This document shows positions 44,327 to 54,309 of a stretch of 64,000 nt of DNA, in pieces (position 1 is the first letter of the stretch; each line of letters opens with the position of its first letter). The notes beneath the pieces were generated by a model. The model had not been told where the DNA came from and made no database searches. It was given only the letters and a program-made list of their open reading frames with translations. The translations under genes and the position numbers were made by a program. The DNA lies in the NCBI RefSeq assembly GCF_003382565.3, contig NZ_CP086253.1:2914001-2978000 (forward strand), given 5' to 3'. The DNA is from Pectobacterium aquaticum. Its GTDB lineage: Bacteria > Pseudomonadota > Gammaproteobacteria > Enterobacterales > Enterobacteriaceae.

Positions 44327-45501
44327 TGTCCAATCCGATCAGGAAACAAAAACGAGTGGATACTTAAAGTGCTTACAGCACCATAAGAAGTAATTGTAAG
44401 AAGTCCGGCCATAAAACAAACGACAATAGTTATAATTAATGATTTAGATTCACAAAATCTATTCTTCAATGAAGAGTATAGTAAAAAAGGAAGACAAATC
44501 AGTATATAAGCAAAATATCTCTCGGAGATTTTTGGCGTGGCAGAAAAAAGCAAAATAAGAAAGAAATAATAAAAAAAATAAAAATGAATGCGAGCGTAAC
44601 CAATAGCTAAAAATATAACCACATGAAGAATTATAATTAAAAAATACCCAGTTGTAAAAACTGACGTTATATTGAAATTTTTATATTCATAATAATCGGT
44701 ATATCTTTGAGAATAAAAACCTCCAGCAAGTTGTATTATGCTTTGAAGTCCTTCAAATTTACCGATTAAAAATGCAACCAAAAATGCAGTAACAACACTA
44801 ACAGTCATTTTTTTTGAGTAGCTGAAATTTATTTTCAAAAACTCAACAATAAGCAAAGGCGCTACTGAGATGGCAGAATTATGAAAACATAGAGAGAGAC
44901 TAAAAAATAACAACGTCAGCCAAAACTTTCTATTAAGAGCAAACATATAAGAAATAAAGGCCAAAGGAACGCCAAATGCAGATCTAATATGCCCACCAAA
45001 ATATGCAATCTCGAAAGATAAAAAAACTGCATAGGTAAAAATCAATGCAAGCGAAGCTTGATGCCAACGAGCATTTTCACCTATATATTCTACAGCAAGC
45101 TTATTACACATATATACTAAATAAGCTGATATAAAAATTGAAAATATTAAATAAACCTGAAAATCCGAAGATATTAGCACCTTAAACAGCGCAGCGAAAG
45201 GCCAATATAAAAGCTCACTATTACCATAGTCTTGAATACCTATATCTCTTGCCCCAGATATATCCCCAAGCGACTGAAACGTATAATAATAATGGATAGT
45301 ATCATTGCCTGCATCAAAAGGACGCAACCCTACAAAAATCAATAACTTTAAAGAAACAATAAAAAATGCAGTTAAGAAAAAAATGAATCCTTCTCTTCTT
45401 TTAGCCGCATAAGATATAAATAACAAAAAGACCAACACATCCATCATGATATAAAAAATATCACTTCTAAAAAAACTTTCAATACTTAAAGAAGATTGCA
45501 T
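44323..45501 (-). CDS. wzy: EpsG-like polysaccharide polymerase Wzy
   Basis: A 392-residue polytopic protein with about ten hydrophobic helices. It shows EpsG-family features: GLRPFDAGNDTIHYY near the second helix and HIRSAFGVPLAF plus CFHNSAI in the middle. It should link lipid-borne repeat units in the periplasm. The gene is visibly AT-rich, as polymerase genes of such loci usually are. Confidence 0.83.
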   Translation of the reverse strand: MQSSLSIESFFRSDIFYIMMDVLVFLLFISYAAKRREGFIFFLTAFFIVSLKLLIFVGLRPFDAGNDTIHYYYTFQSLGDISGARDIGIQDYGNSELLYWPFAALFKVLISSDFQVYLIFSIFISAYLVYMCNKLAVEYIGENARWHQASLALIFTYAVFLSFEIAYFGGHIRSAFGVPLAFISYMFALNRKFWLTLLFFSLSLCFHNSAISVAPLLIVEFLKINFSYSKKMTVSVVTAFLVAFLIGKFEGLQSIIQLAGGFYSQRYTDYYEYKNFNITSVFTTGYFLIIILHVVIFLAIGYARIHFYFFYYFFLILLFSATPKISERYFAYILICLPFLLYSSLKNRFCESKSLIITIVVCFMAGLLTITSYGAVSTLSIHSFLFPDRIGQ

Positions 45502-45550
45502 TAACGCTGCCTTTTTCTAACTCAGGTTCTCCGAAAATGCTAATTCAGCA

Positions 45551-46843
45551 TCATCCCAAAAAAACAAAACCGATGAAAAATATATACAACAAGGTAGACA
45601 CAATAGTAATTATTGGTTTTGACATACTAATTCCATCTGAAAGGCGAATATACAGAGAAAGAACAAACCTCAAAGAAAAATAAAACAACCCAGCAAAAAC
45701 TGAAAGAGAAATTAAAGAGTTCTCCAATGCAGAAAAATATTTCAAAATAAAAAAAACGCTCAACAAAGATATAGTTGCTATTAAAACTAATCTAGATTTT
45801 TCGTTAATTTGCAAATACTCAATTACGGGCCCATGAGCACTAGAGAATGCTAGTCCAGCAGAAAGAGCTAGAGTTGCCTTAGCAAAATCCGGCCCCGCAT
45901 TACCAAGAAAGTCAGCAAAGAAAGGAGCTACGACTGCAATACCGATAACAGCCATACAAGATACTAAAAAAGTCCTAAATTGAAGTTTTTTCAATAGATT
46001 CTGACGTTCTTTATCCCCTTTCAATTCAAACAAAAATGGTTCACTGGTTTTCGATAGTGCCATAGCCGGAAACATTGCTGTCAGCGATAACATATAAACC
46101 AAGTCATAACTGCCAGCACGGTCAACCCCCATAACAGCATTTACCAATAAAACATCTAGCCTGTTCACTGAAGCCATGATAGCAATGGGTAAACCAATGA
46201 CAGATAGTTCTTTAAAATTTTGCTTTAATATCGGCACAATTTTTCCAATGCCACGCAATGGATAAGCTTGTAAGTTTTTTCGGATCTGTGTCAGCGATAA
46301 AGATTGTGCAAGCAACATGGCCAATGAAGCAGACCATGCCATTGGCCAAAGTAACACGCTACCTATCAATAAAGGGGCACGTAACAGCCTTTGGGTAAAA
46401 TTCAAGTGTATTTGTGCAGAAGAAGTACTGCCAATATGACGCCAAATAGTGTTTGCCAAATTATAAGTAATGGTTATCGGTATAATAGAAACGCTCAAAA
46501 AATATACACTAGCCGGCACATTACCATCAAGAACATAGTAAGCAATAACAGGATAAAGGACGACCAGCAAAAATGTTCCACACAATACAATAAATAAAAC
46601 GGTGAACAGTGCCTGAGAAACTGGTAGTTTATTCTCACCACTGCTTTGAATCACCCGACTGATCAATCTTTCTCCACCTAAAGCAAGAAAGGGTATCATT
46701 AGCGTACTAAAATTTGAACCGACTCGAAATTGACCAAACTCTTCGGCTGTCAATATTCGAGTCAATAGTATGGTAGCGCAAAGCATCAGGAGATTGCCCA
46801 CGACATTCGAAAGAATACCTAAATAAACACTCTTAGAATTCAT
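45551..46843 (-). CDS. wzx: Repeat-unit flippase Wzx
   Basis: A 430-residue MATE/PST-type flippase with about 12 membrane helices. It begins MNSKSVYLGILSNVVGNLLM, followed by RILTAEEFGQFRVGSN, a typical Wzx loop. It flips undecaprenyl-linked repeats across the inner membrane. It starts at the base next to the stop of the KpsS-like gene and lies 49 bases ahead of wzy. Confidence 0.88.
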   Translation of the reverse strand: MNSKSVYLGILSNVVGNLLMLCATILLTRILTAEEFGQFRVGSNFSTLMIPFLALGGERLISRVIQSSGENKLPVSQALFTVLFIVLCGTFLLVVLYPVIAYYVLDGNVPASVYFLSVSIIPITITYNLANTIWRHIGSTSSAQIHLNFTQRLLRAPLLIGSVLLWPMAWSASLAMLLAQSLSLTQIRKNLQAYPLRGIGKIVPILKQNFKELSVIGLPIAIMASVNRLDVLLVNAVMGVDRAGSYDLVYMLSLTAMFPAMALSKTSEPFLFELKGDKERQNLLKKLQFRTFLVSCMAVIGIAVVAPFFADFLGNAGPDFAKATLALSAGLAFSSAHGPVIEYLQINEKSRLVLIATISLLSVFFILKYFSALENSLISLSVFAGLFYFSLRFVLSLYIRLSDGISMSKPIITIVSTLLYIFFIGFVFLG

Positions 46844-48142
46844 TTACACTAGTTTCTCAGCAATACGCTGCGCGGTAATCTCTAATGAGTCATCTAAATA
46901 ATGACCCGGAATAAAATAACGTGCACGCAACTCAGCAAAAATAGCTAATGGATCACGCCAGGTTAGAAGCATATTCAAACCGCCAGCAGAAAGTTCCACA
47001 ATAGAAGACTGCAAAGAAGATACATCCGTTACCCGAGTTATGCCTGGGAGATGATCGTAAAAAGCATTTCCGAGCACAATTGTCGGTAATCTACGCAGAT
47101 ATGCATCTAATCCAGTCATCGAGTTTACAGTAACAACAACAACTGCGTTAGACAGATCATCATCCAAACTGGCTTGAGACAAAGTTGTGCGCTGCGATCG
47201 ACTCAACAATTCATACATCTCACAACTATACCGCTGTTTGTATAAAGGATGCTCACGAACCCTAACGGGATAAGGTAGCCCTTCAGCAGCAGCCATCACC
47301 ATACTGACAAACTCTCTGTCACCTAACCCCAACGGATTATGGTGAATATTATTCGCATCATCAGGCACCTGAAGCGCAACAAGAATATGCTTACTATTTT
47401 CTTGCATATTTCTGCGACCTGAATCCAGACACTGCTGATAATCAGATGTTGGATATTTCGCTAGTGACATGGTATCCCATTCTGGAGGAACTGCGTTAAA
47501 TGGCCGTAATAAGCCGATTAAAGCGTAATCAATCCCTCGAAAGATTGGATTACGTTTAAAGCGCTTAGGTCTGGCAACAGCCTCAGGAGAATAACCACTA
47601 CCGGTCAATTCAGCAACCGACTCTCTAAAGGAACAGTTAGCATTTACACCGCAAGTATCGAAAATAGTCGTACCATTTGGGCCTTGTTCGAAGAAATAGC
47701 GCCTTCCAGTGTAACCACTACGGTCCAAGTAAAAAGATAATGACTCACAGGCAATACGCGTATCCCCAGAAAAGAGAACAACATCTGGCTTAAAATTTTC
47801 TACATATGAAGCCATTGTTACTATATATCTTTGCGCTCTACGCCTTAAAGCATATAGATATTTCTCTCCAAAACGCTTACCAGTAACCGCATGGTAATAT
47901 GCGACAGCGTCAAGTTCCTGCTTGTTGACAGATAAGTTGATGTCAGCAGCTTGAGGAGATTTAAAAATCTGCCAGGGGAGTAACCGAACATTCCGCCCTT
48001 GGCTTTTCATATACAACCAACCGCTTGGAAAAATAGCCAAATGTAAAAATTCAGCGTTGGGGTCTCTAACTTTTACGGCGTCTTCAATCGCGCTGAAAAA
48101 CCTCGCGAAAGTATCATAATAGATGATGCTAAGATATCTCAT
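46844..48142 (-). CDS. KpsS/KpsC-like capsule protein, putative Kdo transferase
   Basis: A 432-residue protein of the Capsule_synth type. RYFFEQGPNGTTIFDTCGVNANCS and VRVREHPLYK near residue 290, then VVVVTVNSMTGLDAYLRRLPTIVLG, are the expected acceptor and CMP-Kdo regions. KpsS/KpsC enzymes add beta-Kdo; here the flanking kds genes supply CMP-Kdo, so a Kdo transferase for the repeat unit is the best guess. It overlaps the next upstream glycosyltransferase by four bases (ATGA). Confidence 0.75.
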   Translation of the reverse strand: MRYLSIIYYDTFARFFSAIEDAVKVRDPNAEFLHLAIFPSGWLYMKSQGRNVRLLPWQIFKSPQAADINLSVNKQELDAVAYYHAVTGKRFGEKYLYALRRRAQRYIVTMASYVENFKPDVVLFSGDTRIACESLSFYLDRSGYTGRRYFFEQGPNGTTIFDTCGVNANCSFRESVAELTGSGYSPEAVARPKRFKRNPIFRGIDYALIGLLRPFNAVPPEWDTMSLAKYPTSDYQQCLDSGRRNMQENSKHILVALQVPDDANNIHHNPLGLGDREFVSMVMAAAEGLPYPVRVREHPLYKQRYSCEMYELLSRSQRTTLSQASLDDDLSNAVVVVTVNSMTGLDAYLRRLPTIVLGNAFYDHLPGITRVTDVSSLQSSIVELSAGGLNMLLTWRDPLAIFAELRARYFIPGHYLDDSLEITAQRIAEKLV

Positions 48143-49131
48143 TGAAAAATCCTATCAACCCATGCAGAAACCGAATATCTATCTCGAATCTCCGAAGAAA
48201 ATGGTAAGCTATTTTCTGCCAGAAATGCATCATCAATATATGGATTGCTCCGATCGACAACCAACACTGCGTTTGGATTGTAAATGTCATAATTGACGAT
48301 ATCAGCATTAGTGGTGATCAGCTTACGCTGTGCACCAACTGCCTCCAGACTTCTCATGGTAAGCCCAAGTTGATCTGGGCGATTCACATCAATTACGGCT
48401 TTACTGTCAGCAATTTTATCAACAACATCCGAAAGTTTCATACCGACAAAACTCACGTATTTTTTGCCAAATCGACGGAAACCAGGGTCGATAAAGGCCC
48501 GTAGCCGATACAATATTCGTGATGGATAATAACAAAATACAAATACACGGCGTTCACGAGACTTCAAATCATCAAGAATTTTTTCTAGCACTTTATAGCG
48601 ATCTGTATGAATTGTACCGATAAAACAGGCGTCATAAGTATGAGGACATGTCCATGCTGCAGAACGATCAAAATCCCGACCATAAAACAACGGTAAGAAT
48701 TCAAGTCGTGAGTTATTCTCGACATCGGATCGGTCAAAAGAAAAAACGCAATCAAATTCGTTTAAAATGTTCCGTGCGTTCGGATTGTAGTGCATTGAGT
48801 CCCATAAATACAAACATAGCCGAGCTTGCGGCTGTGTCAGCCGCAACTTATGTAACATTGACTGAGAAATTGCTTCACCACGCACAATCAGAATATAATC
48901 GTATAAATGGCTGCTCGTTACCTTGATTATATTTTCATAATAACGATTTGTTTTCTTAGCCAGCAATCGGCGATCGATACGAACCAATGACTTTGTCAAA
49001 AATGAATTGTCTGGGCGATCGTTAAAATAGTCAACAAGCGCCCCTTTTCGCTCCAATTCGTCCTTTATCAACTTCTCATAACCAAAAAACATAGGCGCTA
49101 TAAACAGGATCCGTTTGCCTGACAAGGTCAT
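48139..49131 (-). CDS. Glycosyltransferase (CgeB/GT4-like)
   Basis: 330 residues with a GT-B-like arrangement: KRILFIAPMFFGYEKLIKDEL at the start, YLWDSMHYNP in the middle, and DVNRPDQLGLTMRSLEAVGAQRKLITTN toward the C-terminus, the usual nucleotide-sugar region in CgeB-like enzymes. ATG 49131 follows GGAGGGGATAGG. The donor is unknown; dTDP-6-deoxytalose or dTDP-rhamnose is plausible given the epimerase gene just upstream. Confidence 0.75.
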   Translation of the reverse strand: MTLSGKRILFIAPMFFGYEKLIKDELERKGALVDYFNDRPDNSFLTKSLVRIDRRLLAKKTNRYYENIIKVTSSHLYDYILIVRGEAISQSMLHKLRLTQPQARLCLYLWDSMHYNPNARNILNEFDCVFSFDRSDVENNSRLEFLPLFYGRDFDRSAAWTCPHTYDACFIGTIHTDRYKVLEKILDDLKSRERRVFVFCYYPSRILYRLRAFIDPGFRRFGKKYVSFVGMKLSDVVDKIADSKAVIDVNRPDQLGLTMRSLEAVGAQRKLITTNADIVNYDIYNPNAVLVVDRSNPYIDDAFLAENSLPFSSEIRDRYSVSAWVDRIFQ

Positions 49132-49162
49132 CCTATCCCCTCCATGCAAGTATGCATCGACA

Positions 49163-50296
49163 TCATTTTAGCAAACCCTTTTCACGCATTTCAGTTACAG
49201 AGCGTTCATAACCCGAATCACTGATTTCTTGTGTTTTTACCCAATCACAGAAAGCTTTAATTCCCTTATCAAATGATACTTGAGATACAAAACCAATCTC
49301 CCGCTTCACCTTACTGAGATCAGCCATGTTATGTCGAATATCCCCCACACGGAAATTTCCTGATATACGAATGCTTCCGCCTTTACCGTAGTTCGCCTTT
49401 AATGTATTTGCTACGGTCAGTACATCAATTGATTCACCAGTGCCGACGTTATAGGCCACCCCAGTGACATCGGAATCTACAGCAGCAATCGTTGCGGCAA
49501 CAACATCATCAATGTAGACAAAATCTCGACTTTCTTTTCCATCCTCAAATATGTTCACATCCTTGCCTTGCAGCAATAACGTAGAAAATATTGAGAGAAT
49601 ACCTGTATAGGGATTTTTTAGCGATTGTCCTGGCCCATACACATTTTGATAACGCAGCGCGACAGAACCAACCCCCAAAGCCGTGCCACTGGTCAGCACG
49701 AGCTGCTCTTGTACTTGCTTGGTAATACCGTAGATAGAAGTTGGATGAATTAGAGAAGTCTCATCAGTTGGTACAAGCTTAGCGATATCGCCCGTTTCAG
49801 GATCTCTGCATTCAAAAATACCATTTTCCAGATCGGAAAGATTTCGTGCTTCTGGGTAGACAAAACCATTGCGTCCCTGGTACTTACCTTCACCGTATAT
49901 TGCTCTCGATGAAGCAACCACGACACGTCTGACGGACTCACTTCCAAGTTCTTTCTTGGCCAAGATATCTAACATCAGCGAAGTACCACGCACATTGACA
50001 TCCACATAACGATCAATTTCATACATGGATTGTCCAGTGCCTGTCTCAGCAGCCAGATGGATGATAGCATCACAACCAGGCAATACTTTAGCCCAATCAT
50101 TACGGTCACGAACATCCCCTTTTACAAACCGAACAGCTTTAGGCAATCGCTGCACTAATGCTGAAGACTCAGGGGTTTCCCCATGGATCTGTGGAGAAAG
50201 ACTATCCAGCACAACAACTTCATCACCGCGTTTCGCTAGAGCAATTGCCAAAGCACTGCCGATAAAACCCGCACCACCAGTAATCAAAATCTTCAC
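49163..50296 (-). CDS. NAD-dependent epimerase, probably dTDP-L-rhamnose 4-epimerase
   Basis: A 377-residue extended SDR: TGGAGFIGSALA at the start, then LDSLSPQIHG, which resembles the LDNLSPQVHG stretch of dTDP-L-rhamnose 4-epimerases (WbiB/Tll). The catalytic motif is SIYGITKQVQE, and YNVGTGESIDVLTVA follows. Such enzymes make dTDP-6-deoxy-L-talose. The rmlACD genes 17 kb away would provide the substrate. A different hexose epimerase activity cannot be excluded. Confidence 0.75.
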   Translation of the reverse strand: MKILITGGAGFIGSALAIALAKRGDEVVVLDSLSPQIHGETPESSALVQRLPKAVRFVKGDVRDRNDWAKVLPGCDAIIHLAAETGTGQSMYEIDRYVDVNVRGTSLMLDILAKKELGSESVRRVVVASSRAIYGEGKYQGRNGFVYPEARNLSDLENGIFECRDPETGDIAKLVPTDETSLIHPTSIYGITKQVQEQLVLTSGTALGVGSVALRYQNVYGPGQSLKNPYTGILSIFSTLLLQGKDVNIFEDGKESRDFVYIDDVVAATIAAVDSDVTGVAYNVGTGESIDVLTVANTLKANYGKGGSIRISGNFRVGDIRHNMADLSKVKREIGFVSQVSFDKGIKAFCDWVKTQEISDSGYERSVTEMREKGLLK

Positions 50297-50349
50297 TTAA
50301 TAAAACTCCTCTATAACGCCTTCAAATATCTATTCCTAAATGACTTCGC

Positions 50350-51379
50350 CTAATACCGCTCCACTTTAGCCAGACCATGCTGATTGCCGGGGAACGGTGA
50401 AGCGGCATTCATAAATAATTTTACCTGTTCCAGTAACTGCCACATATACCGGCACTGATGGTTACGCGTTATCGTTTCGTGTAACGACAACCACAGCAAC
50501 TCGATTGGATTCAGCCACGGCGAATACGTGGGCAGGAACAACAACCGGAACTTCGTATTTTTTCCCAGCCACTTTTTCACCTTGTGGCTTTTATGAATGA
50601 TGTAATTATCAACGACCAGCGTAATGGTTTTCGCTCGCCGATATGTCCGCCGTAATGTCTCTAACAGGTTGATAAATAAATCAGAACACTTTTTACTGCC
50701 GCCAACGTAATGGACTCGTCCCGTATCCGAATGCAGTGCCCCTGCCAGATAATACTTTTGGTTCTGTCCCGGCGTAGTAATACGTTTCTGTTGCCCTTTG
50801 AGCATCCAGTCCGCGCCGATTTTCGGGTTCAGGTCGATATCTACTTCATCCTGATAAAACACGGGATGCTCTGTTTGTTTCCGAGAGACCGCTTGTTCGA
50901 TGGCGAGTCGTTTTTCCTCATAATCTGGGTCTTTGATTTTCAGTGTTGGCGCGGCTCTGCGCCAGACAATGCCCGCTCGTCTCAGATAGCGATGCAACGT
51001 GGAAGGATGCAGCGCCACGTTAAAAAGCCGGTTAACGATAAGTGCCAACAACTCGGTGCTCCAGCGGGAGCGCAGCCAGCCAAAATCCTGAGGATAACGT
51101 TGAATCAGAAGCGGTAGCGTATGCAGGATATCAGCGACTGGCCAGCGCGGTGCTCGTCCGGCTTTGAGGCCCTTTAGTCCTTCAACACCATCAATTTATC
51201 CATCTTCCAACGGATGAGCGGGCCGCATAGAGCAGTCCGGCGACGTCGGTGACGGTCATTCCCCTATGCAGCATCAGTATGGCGATGAGTCGTCTAGAGT
51301 AATTTTTATCATGTGTCTGTTGGGCTTCTTTACGCATTAGTCGTCGTTCTTCATCAGGGATTGCTGCTCTGATCGGCAT
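50350..51379 (-). pseudogene. IS630-family transposase, frameshifted
   Basis: The N-terminal part (MPIRAAIPDEERRLMRKEAQ; GMTVTDVAGLLYAARSSVGRW) runs to about 51195. The frame then shifts and continues through LKAGRAPRWPVADILHTLP to the DDE half (YQDEVDIDLNPKIG, TLVVDNYIIHKS, SPWLNPIELLW). A single frameshift explains the split. A second start at 51051 could give a catalytic-domain-only product. Confidence 0.88.
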
Positions 51380-51395
51380 CGCTCAGTCCGGTTGG

Positions 51396-52614
51396 CAGGG
51401 CGGGATTCCACTTTGTTGATGAATTAACCAAAGATAACCTCGCTACGAAAATCTCCTGACCATCCGGCACATTGTCGTTTGCCCGCTATGCTATCTTTTT
51501 TTCCTTCATGCTGTTTCAGGACACTCAACGCCACTCGATTGAACAGCGCCATATGCGCTGCCCCTTCCGCGTCTTTCAGGTTCATCTCATCTTCTCTGAA
51601 AACCACATCCAATACCCAATGCAGTTGATTTTCTATGCACCAATGCTCGCGTATCATTTGTGACGCTACCCGTGCGTCTACCCCCAATGAACTGACATAC
51701 CAACGCGACTCTCTGTGTACCACCTTTCCCCGTTCACCACGCTCACTCACCACTTCTATTAACGTACGAATTGTCGGCCAGCGTTGTTTTAACTCCTCAG
51801 GAAAGTCCGCATCTATCTGCATCACCTGACGATATTCCGTCCGCCCATGAGCTTGATTATTTTCCGTATGCGTCGCCAGTCCTTCATCGGCATAACATGA
51901 AGAAAAACGCTGTTTAACAAATTCATACAGCTTTTTTTGGTTCCCTTTAATGCCGACAATAAACTCGCCTTTACGCTGACAGATAAGCCGCAATGTCTCC
52001 ACCTGACAATGAAGCGCATCCAGCGTGACGGTCGCATTTTCCAGCGACAGACATTCAATAAGCTGACGGGCCACCGGTCCTTCTTTACCTTTGCTTTCAG
52101 TAGATTGTTGATACAACGCAATACCATTGCCAATGTCATAAGCGCTGACGACATGCAGAGCTTGCGCTAAAAAGCCGTTGCCCGTTCCGCGAAGCGTTTT
52201 ACCGTCAATCGCTATCTGTTTTCTGCCATTACTGCTGCGACGTTCATTAATCCAGCTTAACAGTGCCGACATCAGGGACTGGCTATCTAATGCCTTGATA
52301 ATATTGGCGATACAGTGACGTTTTGGAATGCCATTAGCAAAAGGAGAATGCTGTCTCAGCCACGGGAGTTGGCACTCACCGAATTGCTGTATGGCTTTCC
52401 ATCCCGATGCACCGCTTAGCACAGCGGTAAAGGTGAGGAAAATGACGTCCATCAATTCATGCTTTTTATTCGTTTCGCAGCGTGGGTCGGGTATTTCATT
52501 GATATAATTAAAGATAGTCATTGTCTTTCACTGAGAGTTAGTGGAGATAAAACTCAGATCAATAAAATCGAAATAAGTTCTCTATTTCAATAAATAAAGT
52601 GGGATCCCGCCCTG
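51396..52614 (-). mobile_element. ISAs1-family element, copy 2, intact
   Basis: 1219 bases with CAGGGCGGGAT ends and perfect 10-base target repeats GTCCGGTTGG on both sides (51386-51395, 52615-52624). Same orientation as copy 1, which lies 11 kb away. Confidence 0.95.
51424..52521 (-). CDS. ISAs1-family transposase
   Basis: A full 365-residue H-repeat/ISAs1 transposase (NYINEIPDPRCETNKKHELMDVIFL; QIAIDGKTLRGTGN; TLDALHCQ; ENQLHWVLDVVFREDEM), giving Asp, Asp and Glu of the DDE set. The frame is uninterrupted, so the element may be active and could act on copy 1 in trans. Confidence 0.93.
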   Translation of the reverse strand: MTIFNYINEIPDPRCETNKKHELMDVIFLTFTAVLSGASGWKAIQQFGECQLPWLRQHSPFANGIPKRHCIANIIKALDSQSLMSALLSWINERRSSNGRKQIAIDGKTLRGTGNGFLAQALHVVSAYDIGNGIALYQQSTESKGKEGPVARQLIECLSLENATVTLDALHCQVETLRLICQRKGEFIVGIKGNQKKLYEFVKQRFSSCYADEGLATHTENNQAHGRTEYRQVMQIDADFPEELKQRWPTIRTLIEVVSERGERGKVVHRESRWYVSSLGVDARVASQMIREHWCIENQLHWVLDVVFREDEMNLKDAEGAAHMALFNRVALSVLKQHEGKKDSIAGKRQCAGWSGDFRSEVIFG

Positions 52615-52656
52615 GTCCGGTTGGTGATTTGTTTTGATTTGGCGAAAATATTTAGG

Positions 52657-52899
52657 CTAATCGTTATTAAAACTTAATCAGGACAACAATAAATTTAATA
52701 TAATCACTAAAACCCAGAAACCCAGGGCGACCGCATGAGTGCTCTTTTTTTACCCACTCTTAGCGGTTCATAATCAACATCGTTCAGGTAATGATTCTGA
52801 CTGGCTACTAATCACACAATAATTGATTGAAAATTAACCTTCATACGTTCAAAAAACGTTCGTGATCTTGCCCTACCCAGAAACCATTCATGCCGAACA
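52657..52899. other. Gap between the IS nest and wcaJ
   Basis: AT-rich with no gene seen. A weak inverted pair ACCGCATGAGTG and CACTCTTAGCGGT flanks a T-run near 52740. This may reduce read-through from wcaJ but is too imperfect to call as a terminator. Confidence 0.35.
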
Positions 52900-54309
52900 T
52901 TAATAAGCAGATTTATTAACAAACCCCTTAAAAATGGTGAAAAATATAATTTTCATATCTAACCACACACTCCACGACTGAATATATTCAAGATCAAACT
53001 CTATTCTTTTCTCCATTTTTTCAAGAGTATCTGTTTCTCCTCGCCAGCCATTTATTTGTGCCCAGCCAGTAATGCCCGGTTTCATTTTGTGACGTAGCAT
53101 ATAACCATCAATCAGTTTTCTGTATTGTTCATTATGGTAAATAGCATGTGGGCGTGGTCCGACAATTGACATGTCGCCTAATACGACATTAAAAAATTGG
53201 GGTAATTCATCCAACGATGTTTTCCTGAGAAAACCACCGATCGGAGTTAAGCGCGGATCATTTTTTCTTGCCTGTATGACATCATCACCATTCTCCATTA
53301 CGGTCATACTACGAAATTTCCACACTTCTATTGCTTTGCCATCCAAACCGTAACGCATCTGTTTGAAAATAACAGGCCCAGGAGAGGTCAATTTAATCAG
53401 TATGGCAATAATCAAAAGTATTGGAGATATCATTAATATAATTAATAAAGAAATAATTATATCTTCGAGCCTTTTGATAATTCTATTTATTCCACTCATG
53501 GGCGAATCATAGAGTGATATAACAGATATACCATTTACTGTTTCACTACGAGAACGCAATACATTAAATGTGAATATATCTGGTACTAACAATACCGTGC
53601 AAGTTGTATCTGATAATTCTCTAAGTATGTGATTGATGAGTTTAGATTCGTTCATGGGTAATGTTATATACACTTTATCTATATCACCATTCCGCGCACT
53701 CGTTATTAAGTCATCAACCCCACCCAGCCATTTAACATTCAAAGTGTTATATGTATCAGAAACAGAGTTTTCATCTGGCATATAATAGCCAATGACATTT
53801 AACCCTACCCAAGGTGCATTCATGATACTCCGAATTAAATGCCCACCAGCAACGGAATCACCAACAATCACAATTTTCCGCTGATTATAACCCATTGCTC
53901 TTAAATACCTGACAATTATCCGGATAGATATCCGAGCCAAACAAAAGCCAATTAATGAAACAAAAAACCATGTTAAATAATAAGTAAAATCAATAAACAA
54001 GCTGGGTATAACAGAAAGAACCCCCGCACTAAAGATAATACTTAGCAACCAGTTTCTAACTAATGAATACATTTCAAGTCTAAAATTAACACCTCGCCAT
54101 GAACGATAGAAATCGGTAATTCCACCGACCATTTGAAATGTCGAGAGACTAATTAAAGCTATCAACCAGTGCTTTAAGAAAACATCACCATAAATAAAAA
54201 ATGAAAAAAATAAAGTGCTTGACAATATCACAGCTATATCAGAAACTCGCTGTAATATTGAAATGATTGAAGCATTGGAGTATATAAAATCCCCTTGTCT
54301 TTTAATCAT
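52900..54309 (-). CDS. wcaJ: Undecaprenyl-phosphate hexose-1-phosphate transferase WcaJ/WbaP type
   Basis: A 469-residue polyprenyl-phosphate sugar-1-P transferase. Four to five N-terminal helices are followed by a CoA-binding-like middle (KIVIVGDSVAGGHLIRSI) and the C-terminal catalytic domain: VWKFRSMTV, LRKTSLDELPQFFNVV, GDMSIVGPRP, WAQINGWRGET. The end WSVWLDMKIIFFTIFKGFVNKSAY is WcaJ-like. It loads glucose- (or galactose-) 1-phosphate onto undecaprenyl phosphate to start the repeat unit. Confidence 0.9.
   Translation of the reverse strand: MIKRQGDFIYSNASIISILQRVSDIAVILSSTLFFSFFIYGDVFLKHWLIALISLSTFQMVGGITDFYRSWRGVNFRLEMYSLVRNWLLSIIFSAGVLSVIPSLFIDFTYYLTWFFVSLIGFCLARISIRIIVRYLRAMGYNQRKIVIVGDSVAGGHLIRSIMNAPWVGLNVIGYYMPDENSVSDTYNTLNVKWLGGVDDLITSARNGDIDKVYITLPMNESKLINHILRELSDTTCTVLLVPDIFTFNVLRSRSETVNGISVISLYDSPMSGINRIIKRLEDIIISLLIILMISPILLIIAILIKLTSPGPVIFKQMRYGLDGKAIEVWKFRSMTVMENGDDVIQARKNDPRLTPIGGFLRKTSLDELPQFFNVVLGDMSIVGPRPHAIYHNEQYRKLIDGYMLRHKMKPGITGWAQINGWRGETDTLEKMEKRIEFDLEYIQSWSVWLDMKIIFFTIFKGFVNKSAY

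Larger units (their letters stand above)
50335..52656 (-). mobile_element. IS630-family element interrupted by ISAs1
   Basis: Imperfect terminal repeats CCTAAATGACTTCGCC (left) and the complement of GGCGAAAATATTTAGG (right). The transposase gene is split by a frameshift. An ISAs1 element (51396-52614) sits just upstream of the transposase start. The nest lies between the epimerase and wcaJ genes. Confidence 0.75.

Noticed and set aside
52657..52899. Possible terminator near 52740
   Set aside because: Arms pair poorly and the T-run lies in the loop, so it was not called.
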